From assembly GCA_007124075.1 (NCBI GenBank), contig SLFV01000026.1, forward strand, positions 1-9,516: DNA of 9,516 nt, given 5' to 3'. Under the pieces are notes generated by a model. It was given only the letters and a program-made list of their open reading frames with translations. It was not told the origin of the DNA and ran no database searches. Below are positions 1 to 7,097 of the stretch, piece by piece; position 1 is the stretch's first letter, and each line of letters begins with the position of its first letter. The translations under genes were made by a program, and so were the position numbers. The stretch comes from Roseimaritima sp. Its GTDB lineage: Bacteria; Planctomycetota; Planctomycetia; Pirellulales; Pirellulaceae.

Positions 1-3000
1 CTCGCGAGGTTGACCGTTCAGTTCGAAGAAGACGGTTCGCGTTCCATCAGGATGTGGGTTGCCAGTGGTGAGATAACGCACGATTAGGGTTTTCCCCTTT
101 TCGATATCTACCGCTACCTCCTCCCCAGGCTGTAAACCATATAGGAAATTCGGAGTCGGCAGAACGTCCACACGTCCATAGGTCTGCGTGTGGGCTGCAA
201 AATCGGTAAAGACGCGCTCATACAACAGCCACGTCACCGCGTCTCGGTCAGATTCCAAACCACCCAGTAGCTCGCTAGCGCGTTGTCTTGCTGCCTTAAC
301 ATCCGCTGCGGGCAGGTCGGCCCCTGGACGTCCTCGGAGCGGTTCTTCGCCCTGCAGGACCGCGTCGATAATTGACTGGGGAAATCCATCTTGAGGTTGC
401 CCCATCCGTCCGGCGACAAGGTCAATCACCGAAGCAGGGAAGGCCAGGCGTCTTTCGTTCGTCACCACATCGTCGGCCGTCAATTCATTTTGCACCATGA
501 ACAAAGCCATGTCGCCTACCGCCTTGCTGGTCGGGGTTACCTTAACAATATCCCCCAGCATTTGATTGACCGTCGCGTAAACCCTACAGACTTCGGACCA
601 GCGATCCGCCAACCCCAACGCACGAGCCTGCTGATACAAATTCGTGTACTGTCCGCCCGGCATTTCATGATCGTACAAATCTCCCGTGGCAGGCAACACC
701 GCACTTTCAAACGGCACGTAGAACTCTCGCACCGCATGCCAATAGGTTGCCAACGCCGTCAACGCTTCGGTCTGCAAATCACTGGCGTGGGGTGTGTCCC
801 GCAAGGCTTCAACCAAGGTGTTCAGATTGACCTGAGATGTCCCACCAGAAAGTGGCGCCAAAGCCGCATCGGCAATCTGTAACCCCTGGTCAGCAGCCGC
901 CATAATCGACGCCGCCTGGATCCCCGCCGTGTCGTGGGTGTGGAAATGGAGCGGCACTCCGACGTCTTCCCGCAACGCTTTGAATAAGCGGCGAGCCGAC
1001 TCGGGTTTGCACAAACCGGCCATGTCCTTAATCGCGATCACATGCGCCCCCATGCGTTCCAACTGCTTGGCCATCTGCACATAGTACTTCAGGTCGTACT
1101 TTGTCCGCTGCGGGTTTTGAATGTCTCCCGTGTAGCATACCGCCGCTTCGCAAATCATCCCCGATTCCAACACGGACTCCATCGCTACCTGCAGATTAGG
1201 AACCGAATTCAACGCGTCGAAAATCCGAAAGATATCCATTCCCGCGGCAGCGGCTTCACGGACAAATAGCCGCACCACGTTGTCGGGGTAGTTGGTGTAA
1301 CCAACCGCATTACTGGCCCGTAGCAGCATCTGAAATAAAATATTGGGGATGGCATCGCGCAAATCGGCCAACCGTTGCCACGGACACTCCTTCAGAAAAC
1401 GCATACTGGTGTCAAACGTCGCCCCGCCCCACATTTCCAGCGAAAAAAACTGGGGTGCTAACTTTGCGTAGGTTGGCGCGATCTGCAGCATGTCATAGGT
1501 CCGCAGTCGTGTTGCCAGCAGCGACTGGTGTGCGTCTCGCATCGTCGTGTCGGTCAACAGCAAGCCTCGCTGGCTGTTCATCCACTCCAACAGCGCCGGA
1601 ACCCCTCCCTTGAGAAACGCGGTCCTGCTACCCGCTGGGGTTGCACTGGGCAACGACGGCACCGGCGCGGGATGACGACGCGTTGCCACCGGCTGGTCAA
1701 CCACCAGTGGATTCCCATTGACGATTTGCTCCGCAATGAAAGCAAGCAACTTCGTCGCGCGATCTTTGCGCTCCGGGATCACAAATAGCTCGGGAGTGCG
1801 GTCGATCAGGCTGGTGGTCGCTTCGCCCGCTAGAAAATCGCTGTTGTTAACCAACCGGATCAGAAACGGAATGTTCGTCTCTACTCCGCGGATCCGAAAT
1901 TCTTGCAGCACACGATCCATGCGCCGCGCCGCCTCGCCCAAGGTGCGACCGCGAGCGGTTACCTTGACCAACATGGAATCGTAAAAAGGATTGACCACCG
2001 CGCCAGAGAAGGCACTGCCCGCGTCCAACCGAATCCCCAAACCGGCTGCGGAGCGGTAGTGACTGATGCGTCCGTAGTCAGGACGAAACTGGTTTTGGGC
2101 GTCTTCCGTGGTCACCCGGCACTGAATCGCAAAGCCGGTGGTTCGCAAATCACTTTGCGATGGCAAACCCATCCTGTCATCATCCAAACGATAACCCTGA
2201 GCGGACAAAATCTGCGAACGGACCAAATCGATCCCAGTCACCTCTTCGGTGACCGTATGTTCAACCTGAATACGTGGATTGACCTCGATGAAGAAAAAAT
2301 CATGTGCGTCCACGTCGTACAGAAACTCTACGGTTCCCGCGTTCTCATAACCGACCTCGCGACCGATTTTGATCGCCGCATCACAAATTTTCTGCCGGAC
2401 GGCCGGGCTGAGGTTCGGAGCAGGAGCAATTTCTACGACTTTCTGGTGCCTTCGTTGCACACTGCAGTCGCGTTCGTACAAATGCAATAGATTGCCGTGT
2501 TGATCACCTAGAAGCTGGACCTCCAAATGCCTGGCGCGCTGCACAAATCGCTCGATAAATACTTCGTCGCTGCCAAAAGCGGTCTGCGACTCCCGTTGAG
2601 CCTGTTCAAATTGACTTGCCATCTGGTCGCTGCTGTAAACGACGCGCATCCCTCGTCCGCCGCCTCCCTTCGCGGCCTTCAAAATCACCGGATAGCCAAT
2701 TTCAACACCCACCTGGACCGCTTCCGCCGCGCTACTCAACGGGCGGTTCACCCCCCCCAGAACAGCGACCCCCGCCCGCTCGGCCAACTGTCGTGCAGAC
2801 ATCTTGTCACCCAAGACGCGGAGCGACTGCACACTGGGCCCGATGAACAAGACCCCAGCCTCTTCCAACGCTGCGGCAAAGTCCGGATTCTCCGATAGAA
2901 AACCGTATCCAGGATGCACGGCATCGATCTCATGCTCCCGGCATAGCCGCACAATGGCAGGAATGTCTAAATACGAACGAATTGGCTCGCCTGGCTTTCC

Positions 3001-3165
3001 GATCTGGTAAGCCTCGTCCGCCTTAAAGCGGTGCAGTGCGTAGCGATCTTCGTGGGAATAAATCGCCACGGTACTGATGCCTAATTCGGTCGCACTGCGG
3101 AAAACCCGGGTTGCGATCTCGCTGCGATTGGCAGCCAGTAAACGGCGAATGGTTCGAATCGTCAT
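1..3165 (-). CDS. pyc: Pyruvate carboxylase (3' end beyond window)
   Basis: Biotin-dependent cytoplasmic enzyme that carboxylates pyruvate to oxaloacetate with ATP and bicarbonate (anaplerosis, gluconeogenesis). 1055 codons read without interruption from ATG 3165-3163 to the left edge. Biotin carboxylase domain, about residues 1-460: glycine-rich ATP loop KGGGGRGM (166-173), HLEVQ (213-217), ERDCSVQRRHQK (231-242), EVNPRIQVEHTVTEE (294-308). A linker rich in Pro/Ala runs about 484-515. Carboxyltransferase domain, about 530-800: DTTMRDAHQS (539-548), the lysine expected to be carbamylated in IKDM (K713), metal-binding HTH (H742, H744), and SGGTSQ with the likely catalytic T776; the Pro common after TSQ is Val here. 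The tetramerisation/linker region ends in VLPTPNFLYGLQPGEE and FFELNGQPRE, typical of the family just before the biotin carrier domain, which must lie off-window (the family is about 1150 aa). The combination of both catalytic domains in one chain excludes acetyl-CoA carboxylase subunits. No strong Shine-Dalgarno precedes the ATG. Confidence 0.96.
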   Translation of the reverse strand, partial: MTIRTIRRLLAANRSEIATRVFRSATELGISTVAIYSHEDRYALHRFKADEAYQIGKPGEPIRSYLDIPAIVRLCREHEIDAVHPGYGFLSENPDFAAALEEAGVLFIGPSVQSLRVLGDKMSARQLAERAGVAVLGGVNRPLSSAAEAVQVGVEIGYPVILKAAKGGGGRGMRVVYSSDQMASQFEQAQRESQTAFGSDEVFIERFVQRARHLEVQLLGDQHGNLLHLYERDCSVQRRHQKVVEIAPAPNLSPAVRQKICDAAIKIGREVGYENAGTVEFLYDVDAHDFFFIEVNPRIQVEHTVTEEVTGIDLVRSQILSAQGYRLDDDRMGLPSQSDLRTTGFAIQCRVTTEDAQNQFRPDYGRISHYRSAAGLGIRLDAGSAFSGAVVNPFYDSMLVKVTARGRTLGEAARRMDRVLQEFRIRGVETNIPFLIRLVNNSDFLAGEATTSLIDRTPELFVIPERKDRATKLLAFIAEQIVNGNPLVVDQPVATRRHPAPVPSLPSATPAGSRTAFLKGGVPALLEWMNSQRGLLLTDTTMRDAHQSLLATRLRTYDMLQIAPTYAKLAPQFFSLEMWGGATFDTSMRFLKECPWQRLADLRDAIPNILFQMLLRASNAVGYTNYPDNVVRLFVREAAAAGMDIFRIFDALNSVPNLQVAMESVLESGMICEAAVCYTGDIQNPQRTKYDLKYYVQMAKQLERMGAHVIAIKDMAGLCKPESARRLFKALREDVGVPLHFHTHDTAGIQAASIMAAADQGLQIADAALAPLSGGTSQVNLNTLVEALRDTPHASDLQTEALTALATYWHAVREFYVPFESAVLPATGDLYDHEMPGGQYTNLYQQARALGLADRWSEVCRVYATVNQMLGDIVKVTPTSKAVGDMALFMVQNELTADDVVTNERRLAFPASVIDLVAGRMGQPQDGFPQSIIDAVLQGEEPLRGRPGADLPAADVKAARQRASELLGGLESDRDAVTWLLYERVFTDFAAHTQTYGRVDVLPTPNFLYGLQPGEEVAVDIEKGKTLIVRYLTTGNPHPDGTRTVFFELNGQPRE

Positions 3166-3218
3166 CGCTGGCGAATTCTCGGCGTAAGGGGTGTCTGTCT
3201 TTCACGTCAATCTCATGG

Positions 3219-3237
3219 AAATCTACAGAATAGATTT
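3219..3237. promoter_or_regulatory. Palindrome, possible operator upstream of pyc
   Basis: AAATCTA - CAGAA - TAGATTT forms perfect 7-bp inverted arms around a 5-nt spacer, 54-72 bp upstream of the pyc start codon. The AT-rich arms and this position suit an operator for a dimeric regulator. The arms could instead form a weak hairpin in the pyc 5' leader. No T-tract follows the arms on the pyc-coding strand, so a terminator is unlikely. The regulator is unknown. Confidence 0.3.
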
Positions 3238-3341
3238 AATCAGTTCATCACACGACTGCCCAGCAGGCTTTGTTTTTTTATCGCGGAAACGGAATGGCTC
3301 CCGAAAGCAAATCGTGGACCTGTATCCCAAATCTGACGGTG

Positions 3342-3347
3342 TATAAT
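3342..3347 (+). promoter_or_regulatory. Candidate -10 box of the sulfatase gene
   Basis: An exact TATAAT reads toward the sulfatase gene. No recognisable TTGACA-like -35 element lies 16-18 bp upstream (the bases there are around CCTGTA), so support rests on the -10 alone. If used, transcription would begin near 3353-3355, only about 12 nt before the GTG at 3366 and about 60 nt before the ATG at 3414. That favours a downstream start codon. Confidence 0.35.
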
Positions 3348-3413
3348 TACCGAGTATCATGACGAGTGTTCGAATTTGTTCGACCTAAAAACGAAAATCG
3401 TTTTGAAGCGACC

Positions 3414-5453
3414 ATGATTTCTGACCAGCAGACCGAATCGTTACCACAACCAGCCAATCGAACCCGTTCCGTTGGGAATCTAGCCACCATGCGAACCGTT
3501 ACCAAAGCCTCCCGATCCTTTGCCCCGTTGTTTGGCTTATCCGCAACCGTTGAACCCCTAGGTTCGCAAGGCAAGGTGCATCGTTTTCGACATTGGCAAG
3601 TCCTGATTTTGGCGATGGGGCTAACGTTTGGCATGGCGCTGCCTGCCCCAGCGACCGAATTGCCAAATATCTTGTGGCTCACCAGCGAAGACCACGGGCC
3701 CGAAATGGGGTGTTACGGGGATCTCGTCGCGCGGACGCCGCAGATTGATGCGTTGGCAGCTCGAGGAATGATTTTTAAGCGTTCCTGGTCCACCGTGCCG
3801 GTTTGCGCACCAGCCAGGACCGCGATCATCACCGGGTTGTTCCCCTCCAGCACTGGTGGCCTGCACATGCGATCGATGGTTCCCCTGCCAGCGGAAATGC
3901 GTCTGTACCCCCAGTTTCTCCGTGATGCGGGTTATTACTGCACAAATAACAGTAAAACCGATTACAACGTCCCCGAACGGGGAAAGGTTTGGGACGAATC
4001 ATCTCGCAAGGCCCATTGGAAAAACCGCGGAGAGGGGCAGCCATTTTTCGCGATTTTTAACTCAACCAAAAGCCATGAGAGCCAGATTCGCACCCGCCCC
4101 CATCAACAGATCATTGATCCGGCGGACATTCGCGTCCCTGCGTTCCACCCCGATACCCCCGAGGTCCGACAGGATTGGGCCCAGCATTACGATAAAGTTA
4201 CCGAGGCCGATGCGGACGCAGGGCGACACTTGCGGGAACTTGCCGAGGCGGGATTGGCGGACGACACGATTGTCTTTTACTACGGGGACCATGGCAGCGG
4301 CATGCCGCGGGGCAAGCGCTGGCCAAGCAATTTTGGCCTGCATGTGCCGATGGTCGTTTACTTTCCGGAGAAATGGCGGCATCTAGCCCCACCGGAATAC
4401 AAACCTGGCGGTCAGTCCGACCGGATGGTGGACTTTGTCGATCTGGCCCCGACTCTGCTAAGCCTCGCTGGGATCAAGCCTCCCCAGTGGATGCAGGGTA
4501 ACGCGTTTGCAGGAGAGTTCGTTGGCAACGCGCCGCGGTACATGTTCGGCGAGCGCGGCCGAATGGACGAACGGCGGGATTATGTCCGCTCCGTTACCGA
4601 TGGCCGTTTCATCTATTTGCGCAATTTCTATCCCCATGTCTCTGCGGCTCAACGTGTCGATTATCAGTTTCAAACACCCACCACACGGATCTGGCACGAT
4701 CTGTTCGTGGCGGGAAAAACTAACACCGCCCAGTCAATCTTCTGGAAGACCCCCAAAGCTCCAGAGGAGCTGTACGATTTGGAAAATGATCCCGATGAAG
4801 TCCGTAACCTCGCTAACGATCCGCAGTACCTGAAAACGCTAAAACGGCTACGCAATGCGTTGCGCGAACACATGCTGCAGGTCCGCGACATCTGTATGCT
4901 GCCTGAAAGCGAAATGCATCGGCGCAGTGCGGACAGCACTCCCTACGAACTGGCGCGCGACCGACAACGCTACCCCTTGGAACGGATTTTGGAGACTGCG
5001 GAGCTGGCATCCAGTTTGGTGGATTCCGCAAACGAGCAGCTAGTGGCACGACATTCGGATCCCGATTCCGGCGTGCGTTACTGGGCGGCACTGGGGATGC
5101 TGATGCGAGGCGAAGATGGTTTCAAGTACGGATCGGACCATCTGCGAAATGCCTTGCAAGATGAATCCCCAGCGGTGCGAATCGTTGCCGCAGAAGCTCT
5201 GGGACGGTTCGGCAACCCTGCGGATCAAGATCAAGCGCGGGAGACATTGGCGGCACTTGCCCCCCCGGCAACCAACGGCGTCTTGATATCCATGGCGGCG
5301 TTGGCGGCGATTGAAGCGCTCGGCGATGCAGGAGAACCACTGCATAAAATGGTGGTTAGCCTAGACCCCAAGGGAAGCTCGCCCCACGCGCGCTTTAATA
5401 GCTACGTTCCGCGATTAATAGCCAATATTCGCTCGAAAGCGGCGCAGCAGTAA
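3414..5453 (+). CDS. Secreted sulfatase, heparan-N-sulfatase-like, with C-terminal HEAT-like repeats
   Basis: Type I formylglycine sulfatase that hydrolyses sulfate groups, probably on sulfated glycans outside the cytoplasm. From ATG 3414 it is 679 aa. The export signal is internal: a basic stretch (HRFRH) then a hydrophobic core at about 61-75, ending ALPAPA before the mature NILWLTSEDHG. Visible catalytic features: metal-binding SEDHG (91-95), VCAPAR (Cys131 in the C-x-P-x-R motif converted to formylglycine), GDHGSGMPRGK (D292, H293, K301), and the ELYDLENDPDE tail usual in N-sulfoglucosamine sulfohydrolase-like enzymes. Residues about 545-650 look like two or three HEAT-type helical pairs (SDPDSGVRYWAALGML; DESPAVRIVAAEALGRFG), an addition to the usual core of about 500 aa. 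The start is uncertain: the frame is open back to GTG 3366; ATG 3489 or GTG 3576 would place the signal closer to the N-terminus, GTG 3576 giving a textbook signal peptide. The substrate cannot be read from sequence. Confidence 0.92.
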   Translation: MISDQQTESLPQPANRTRSVGNLATMRTVTKASRSFAPLFGLSATVEPLGSQGKVHRFRHWQVLILAMGLTFGMALPAPATELPNILWLTSEDHGPEMGCYGDLVARTPQIDALAARGMIFKRSWSTVPVCAPARTAIITGLFPSSTGGLHMRSMVPLPAEMRLYPQFLRDAGYYCTNNSKTDYNVPERGKVWDESSRKAHWKNRGEGQPFFAIFNSTKSHESQIRTRPHQQIIDPADIRVPAFHPDTPEVRQDWAQHYDKVTEADADAGRHLRELAEAGLADDTIVFYYGDHGSGMPRGKRWPSNFGLHVPMVVYFPEKWRHLAPPEYKPGGQSDRMVDFVDLAPTLLSLAGIKPPQWMQGNAFAGEFVGNAPRYMFGERGRMDERRDYVRSVTDGRFIYLRNFYPHVSAAQRVDYQFQTPTTRIWHDLFVAGKTNTAQSIFWKTPKAPEELYDLENDPDEVRNLANDPQYLKTLKRLRNALREHMLQVRDICMLPESEMHRRSADSTPYELARDRQRYPLERILETAELASSLVDSANEQLVARHSDPDSGVRYWAALGMLMRGEDGFKYGSDHLRNALQDESPAVRIVAAEALGRFGNPADQDQARETLAALAPPATNGVLISMAALAAIEALGDAGEPLHKMVVSLDPKGSSPHARFNSYVPRLIANIRSKAAQQ

Positions 5454-5470
5454 CAGGCTTGCTGGCGATC

Positions 5471-5514
5471 TGTCCCGAATTTAACGCGCGTGTCCGTTCG
5501 ATTTAACTTGCGCG
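5471..5514. repeat. Imperfect abutting direct repeat between sulfatase and DUF1598-like genes
   Basis: Copy 1 (5471-5490) is TGTCCCGAATTTAACGCGCG. Copy 2 (5491-5514) follows immediately and keeps the same blocks in order: TGTCC, CGATTTAAC, GCGCG, with 4 extra bases. A third, partial element CGAAATTTAG lies at 5520-5529. The shared ATTTA cores start at 5479, 5501 and 5524, about 22 bp apart, close to two helical turns. The position is 129-172 bp upstream of the next start codon, which suits a binding site for a regulator. No function is shown. Confidence 0.4.
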
Positions 5515-5568
5515 ATCACCGAAATTTAGTTGAATGATTCGGGTTGCGTAGTTAGTGTATGGTTTGAT

Positions 5569-5581
5569 GCGTTACTAACGC
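5569..5581 (+). other. Small hairpin in the leader of the DUF1598-like gene
   Basis: GCGTT - ACT - AACGC is a perfect 5-bp stem with a 3-nt loop. The right arm can instead pair, with a small bulge, to TGCG..TTAGT at 5545-5556, so two exclusive folds are possible. No U-tract follows, so it is not an intrinsic terminator for the sulfatase gene. Confidence 0.3.
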
Positions 5582-5626
5582 AGCAGCCAACTGTTTACTT
5601 TCATCAGAAAATTTCGCGGACCGTTC

Positions 5627-5640
5627 CAGGGAGCCCCCTG
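5627..5640 (+). promoter_or_regulatory. Ribosome binding site within a small hairpin
   Basis: GGGAG (5629-5633) lies 9 nt before ATG 5643, a good Shine-Dalgarno sequence and the best in the window; it supports that start. The same bases form one arm of a perfect GC-rich inverted repeat, CAGGG - AGCC - CCCTG, which could partly mask the site and reduce translation. Confidence 0.55.
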
Positions 5641-5642
5641 CC

Positions 5643-7097
5643 ATGCTTCACAACCGATGTTTAACAATCGGGGTCTCGTTTCTCTTGTTCGCTGGAATAT
5701 CGCTTCCCGCCCTAGCTCAAATTGGCGGGGGAGGTATCGGAGGTGGTGGCGGAGGTATCGGAGGCGGTGGCGGTGGTGTTGGTGGTGGCGATCAACCTGG
5801 GGCTGACAATCCTTTTGTCCAGCCCGTCGCCGGGGTTGAAATTGATGCTGCGGGTGTGCTGAAATTTCGCGACAACGATCGCCGACTTGCCAATCAACGG
5901 TTAATGGCCGCCCGTCAGCACGCTCAAGCGGCAGGTCAGGAGCAATCCGAATTGCGGAAAGTCTCCCTGAATCGGTTGGAACGGGCGCTGGCGGCAAACG
6001 TCGCTCGCGGCGCGGACGCCGATGACCAGATGCTTTCGCTGGCCGGACTCACTCGCATTGATCACGTGTTCTTTTATCCCGAAACTTTGGATATCGTGAT
6101 CGCAGGACCTGCGGAACCTGTGTTTCAAGATGGTTCCGGGCGATTTCGCGGCGCTCTGTCAGGACAACCGTCGATCGCGTTGGACGATGTCGTCACCGCG
6201 TTACGAGCGTTCGCTCCCGGCCAACGACCAACGACAGTGATCAGCGTCTCCATCGACCCAACCGAAGAGGGACTGAGGCGAATGCAGAGGTTCCTGACGA
6301 GTGTCAGCCATCAATTTCATCCTTCGCAGGCCGGTTTCGTGGTCAGTGGCTTGAAAGAAAATCTTGGCTTGCAGACCGTTACGTTTCAGGGTATCCCGAC
6401 AACTACCAATTTTGCACGAGTGTTGCTGGAGGCTGACTACCGAATGAAATTAATTGGCATTGGGCTGGAACGTTTGCCCCTGCGATTTGCCAGTTATGTG
6501 GATCGACAAAAATCAACTCCAGCGAATTCCAATGCGATGGAGCGTTGGTATTTTGAACCCCGGTATGATTGCGTTTCGGTCAGTGAAGATGGCTTGGCAT
6601 TGCGTTTATGCGACAAGGGCATGCGTCTGGTCGGAGCGAACGAACGCGTGGGTGCCGATGGTCGTCGCTCGGCTTCGGGCAGAGTCAACCGCGCTAGCCA
6701 GGGGTTTTGCCAAGATTTCACGGAGATGTACGAAGCGATTGCGGCTCGCGTCCCGGTCTATGCGGAGTTGCGGAATGTAACCAATGCGGCAGTGGCAGCA
6801 GCCTACATTCAGCTGCAGGATTTCTACGGTCAAGCCGGTTGGGATCTGGGTATTTTTGCCGACGAGCAGGCATTTCCCATTGAAACCGAAGTGGCTCCGC
6901 GGCAGGTCGAAACGGCGGTCAATGCTATCTGGCGGGGCAATAAACTGACGACGCCGTTGGGCGGGGGTGTCAGTATTCAGGCTCGCAAATCATTAGCCAA
7001 CGAACGGTTGGTTCGCGAAACCGACGGCTTGAGTGCGGCCGCCAGAGAAAAGTCGGAACCCGCTAATTTGGCTGACGATCAGTGGTGGTGGGATTGA
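5643..7097 (+). CDS. Secreted DUF1598-like protein of unknown function
   Basis: 484 aa. The start at ATG 5643 is supported by GGGAG 9 nt upstream and by an immediate signal peptide: a short N-region (MLHNR), a hydrophobic core at about 8-21, and a likely cleavage after LPALA (25/26). The mature chain opens with a glycine-rich segment (27-49, Gly broken by Ile/Ile/Val), then a globular region of about 430 aa with blocks such as GLTRIDHVFFYPETLDIVIA (136-154), ISVSIDPTEEGLRRMQ (200-215) and RWYFEPRYDCVSVSEDG (301-317). It ends DDQWWWD. I recognise no catalytic motif and no membrane anchor beyond the signal. The overall pattern matches my memory of DUF1598, a family of large exported planctomycete proteins with no known role; this assignment is from memory and could be wrong. 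It follows the sulfatase on the same strand after 189 bp, so it may have its own promoter. Its last 35 bp overlap the convergent acyl-CoA synthetase-like gene. Confidence 0.85.
   Translation: MLHNRCLTIGVSFLLFAGISLPALAQIGGGGIGGGGGGIGGGGGGVGGGDQPGADNPFVQPVAGVEIDAAGVLKFRDNDRRLANQRLMAARQHAQAAGQEQSELRKVSLNRLERALAANVARGADADDQMLSLAGLTRIDHVFFYPETLDIVIAGPAEPVFQDGSGRFRGALSGQPSIALDDVVTALRAFAPGQRPTTVISVSIDPTEEGLRRMQRFLTSVSHQFHPSQAGFVVSGLKENLGLQTVTFQGIPTTTNFARVLLEADYRMKLIGIGLERLPLRFASYVDRQKSTPANSNAMERWYFEPRYDCVSVSEDGLALRLCDKGMRLVGANERVGADGRRSASGRVNRASQGFCQDFTEMYEAIAARVPVYAELRNVTNAAVAAAYIQLQDFYGQAGWDLGIFADEQAFPIETEVAPRQVETAVNAIWRGNKLTTPLGGGVSIQARKSLANERLVRETDGLSAAAREKSEPANLADDQWWWD
5730..5789 (+). repeat. 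21-bp tandem repeat coding the glycine-rich segment
   Basis: Two 21-bp units (5730-5750 and 5751-5771) differ at a single base (T5744 against C) and are followed by a diverged 18-bp third unit (5772-5789) built of GGT/GGC codons. Each full unit encodes Gly-Gly-Ile-Gly-Gly-Gly-Gly; the third has Val for Ile and lacks one codon. Because units are multiples of 3 bp, copy-number change would alter tract length without shifting the frame. Confidence 0.75.

Larger units (their letters stand above)
3166..3413. other. Divergent intergenic region between pyc and the sulfatase gene
   Basis: This gap of about 250 bp must hold the promoters of two genes transcribed away from each other. It is more AT-rich than the flanking genes. 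It contains a 7-bp-arm palindrome at 3219-3237, a T-rich run near 3270-3279 and a consensus TATAAT at 3342-3347. On the minus strand a TTGACG lies close to pyc (complement of 3205-3210), but I see no good -10 partner for it. If the sulfatase really starts at GTG 3366, the gap shrinks to 200 bp. Confidence 0.6.

Noticed and set aside
391..882. 163-codon plus-strand open frame inside pyc
   Set aside because: Antisense shadow of the carboxyltransferase and tetramerisation regions; arginine-rich, low-quality translation with no motif.
1903..2490. 195-codon plus-strand open frame inside pyc
   Set aside because: It lies antisense to the carboxylase, which reads continuously with conserved motifs; the open frame has no recognisable domain and follows from the codon bias of the real gene.
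3255..3281. Possible intrinsic terminator (CTGC-CCA-GCAG followed by a T-rich run) on the plus strand
   Set aside because: The stem is only 4 bp and no plus-strand gene ends upstream; it lies in a divergent promoter region.
3856..4386. 176-codon alternative frame within the sulfatase gene
   Set aside because: The overlapping frame carries the sulfatase catalytic motifs; this one has no domain.
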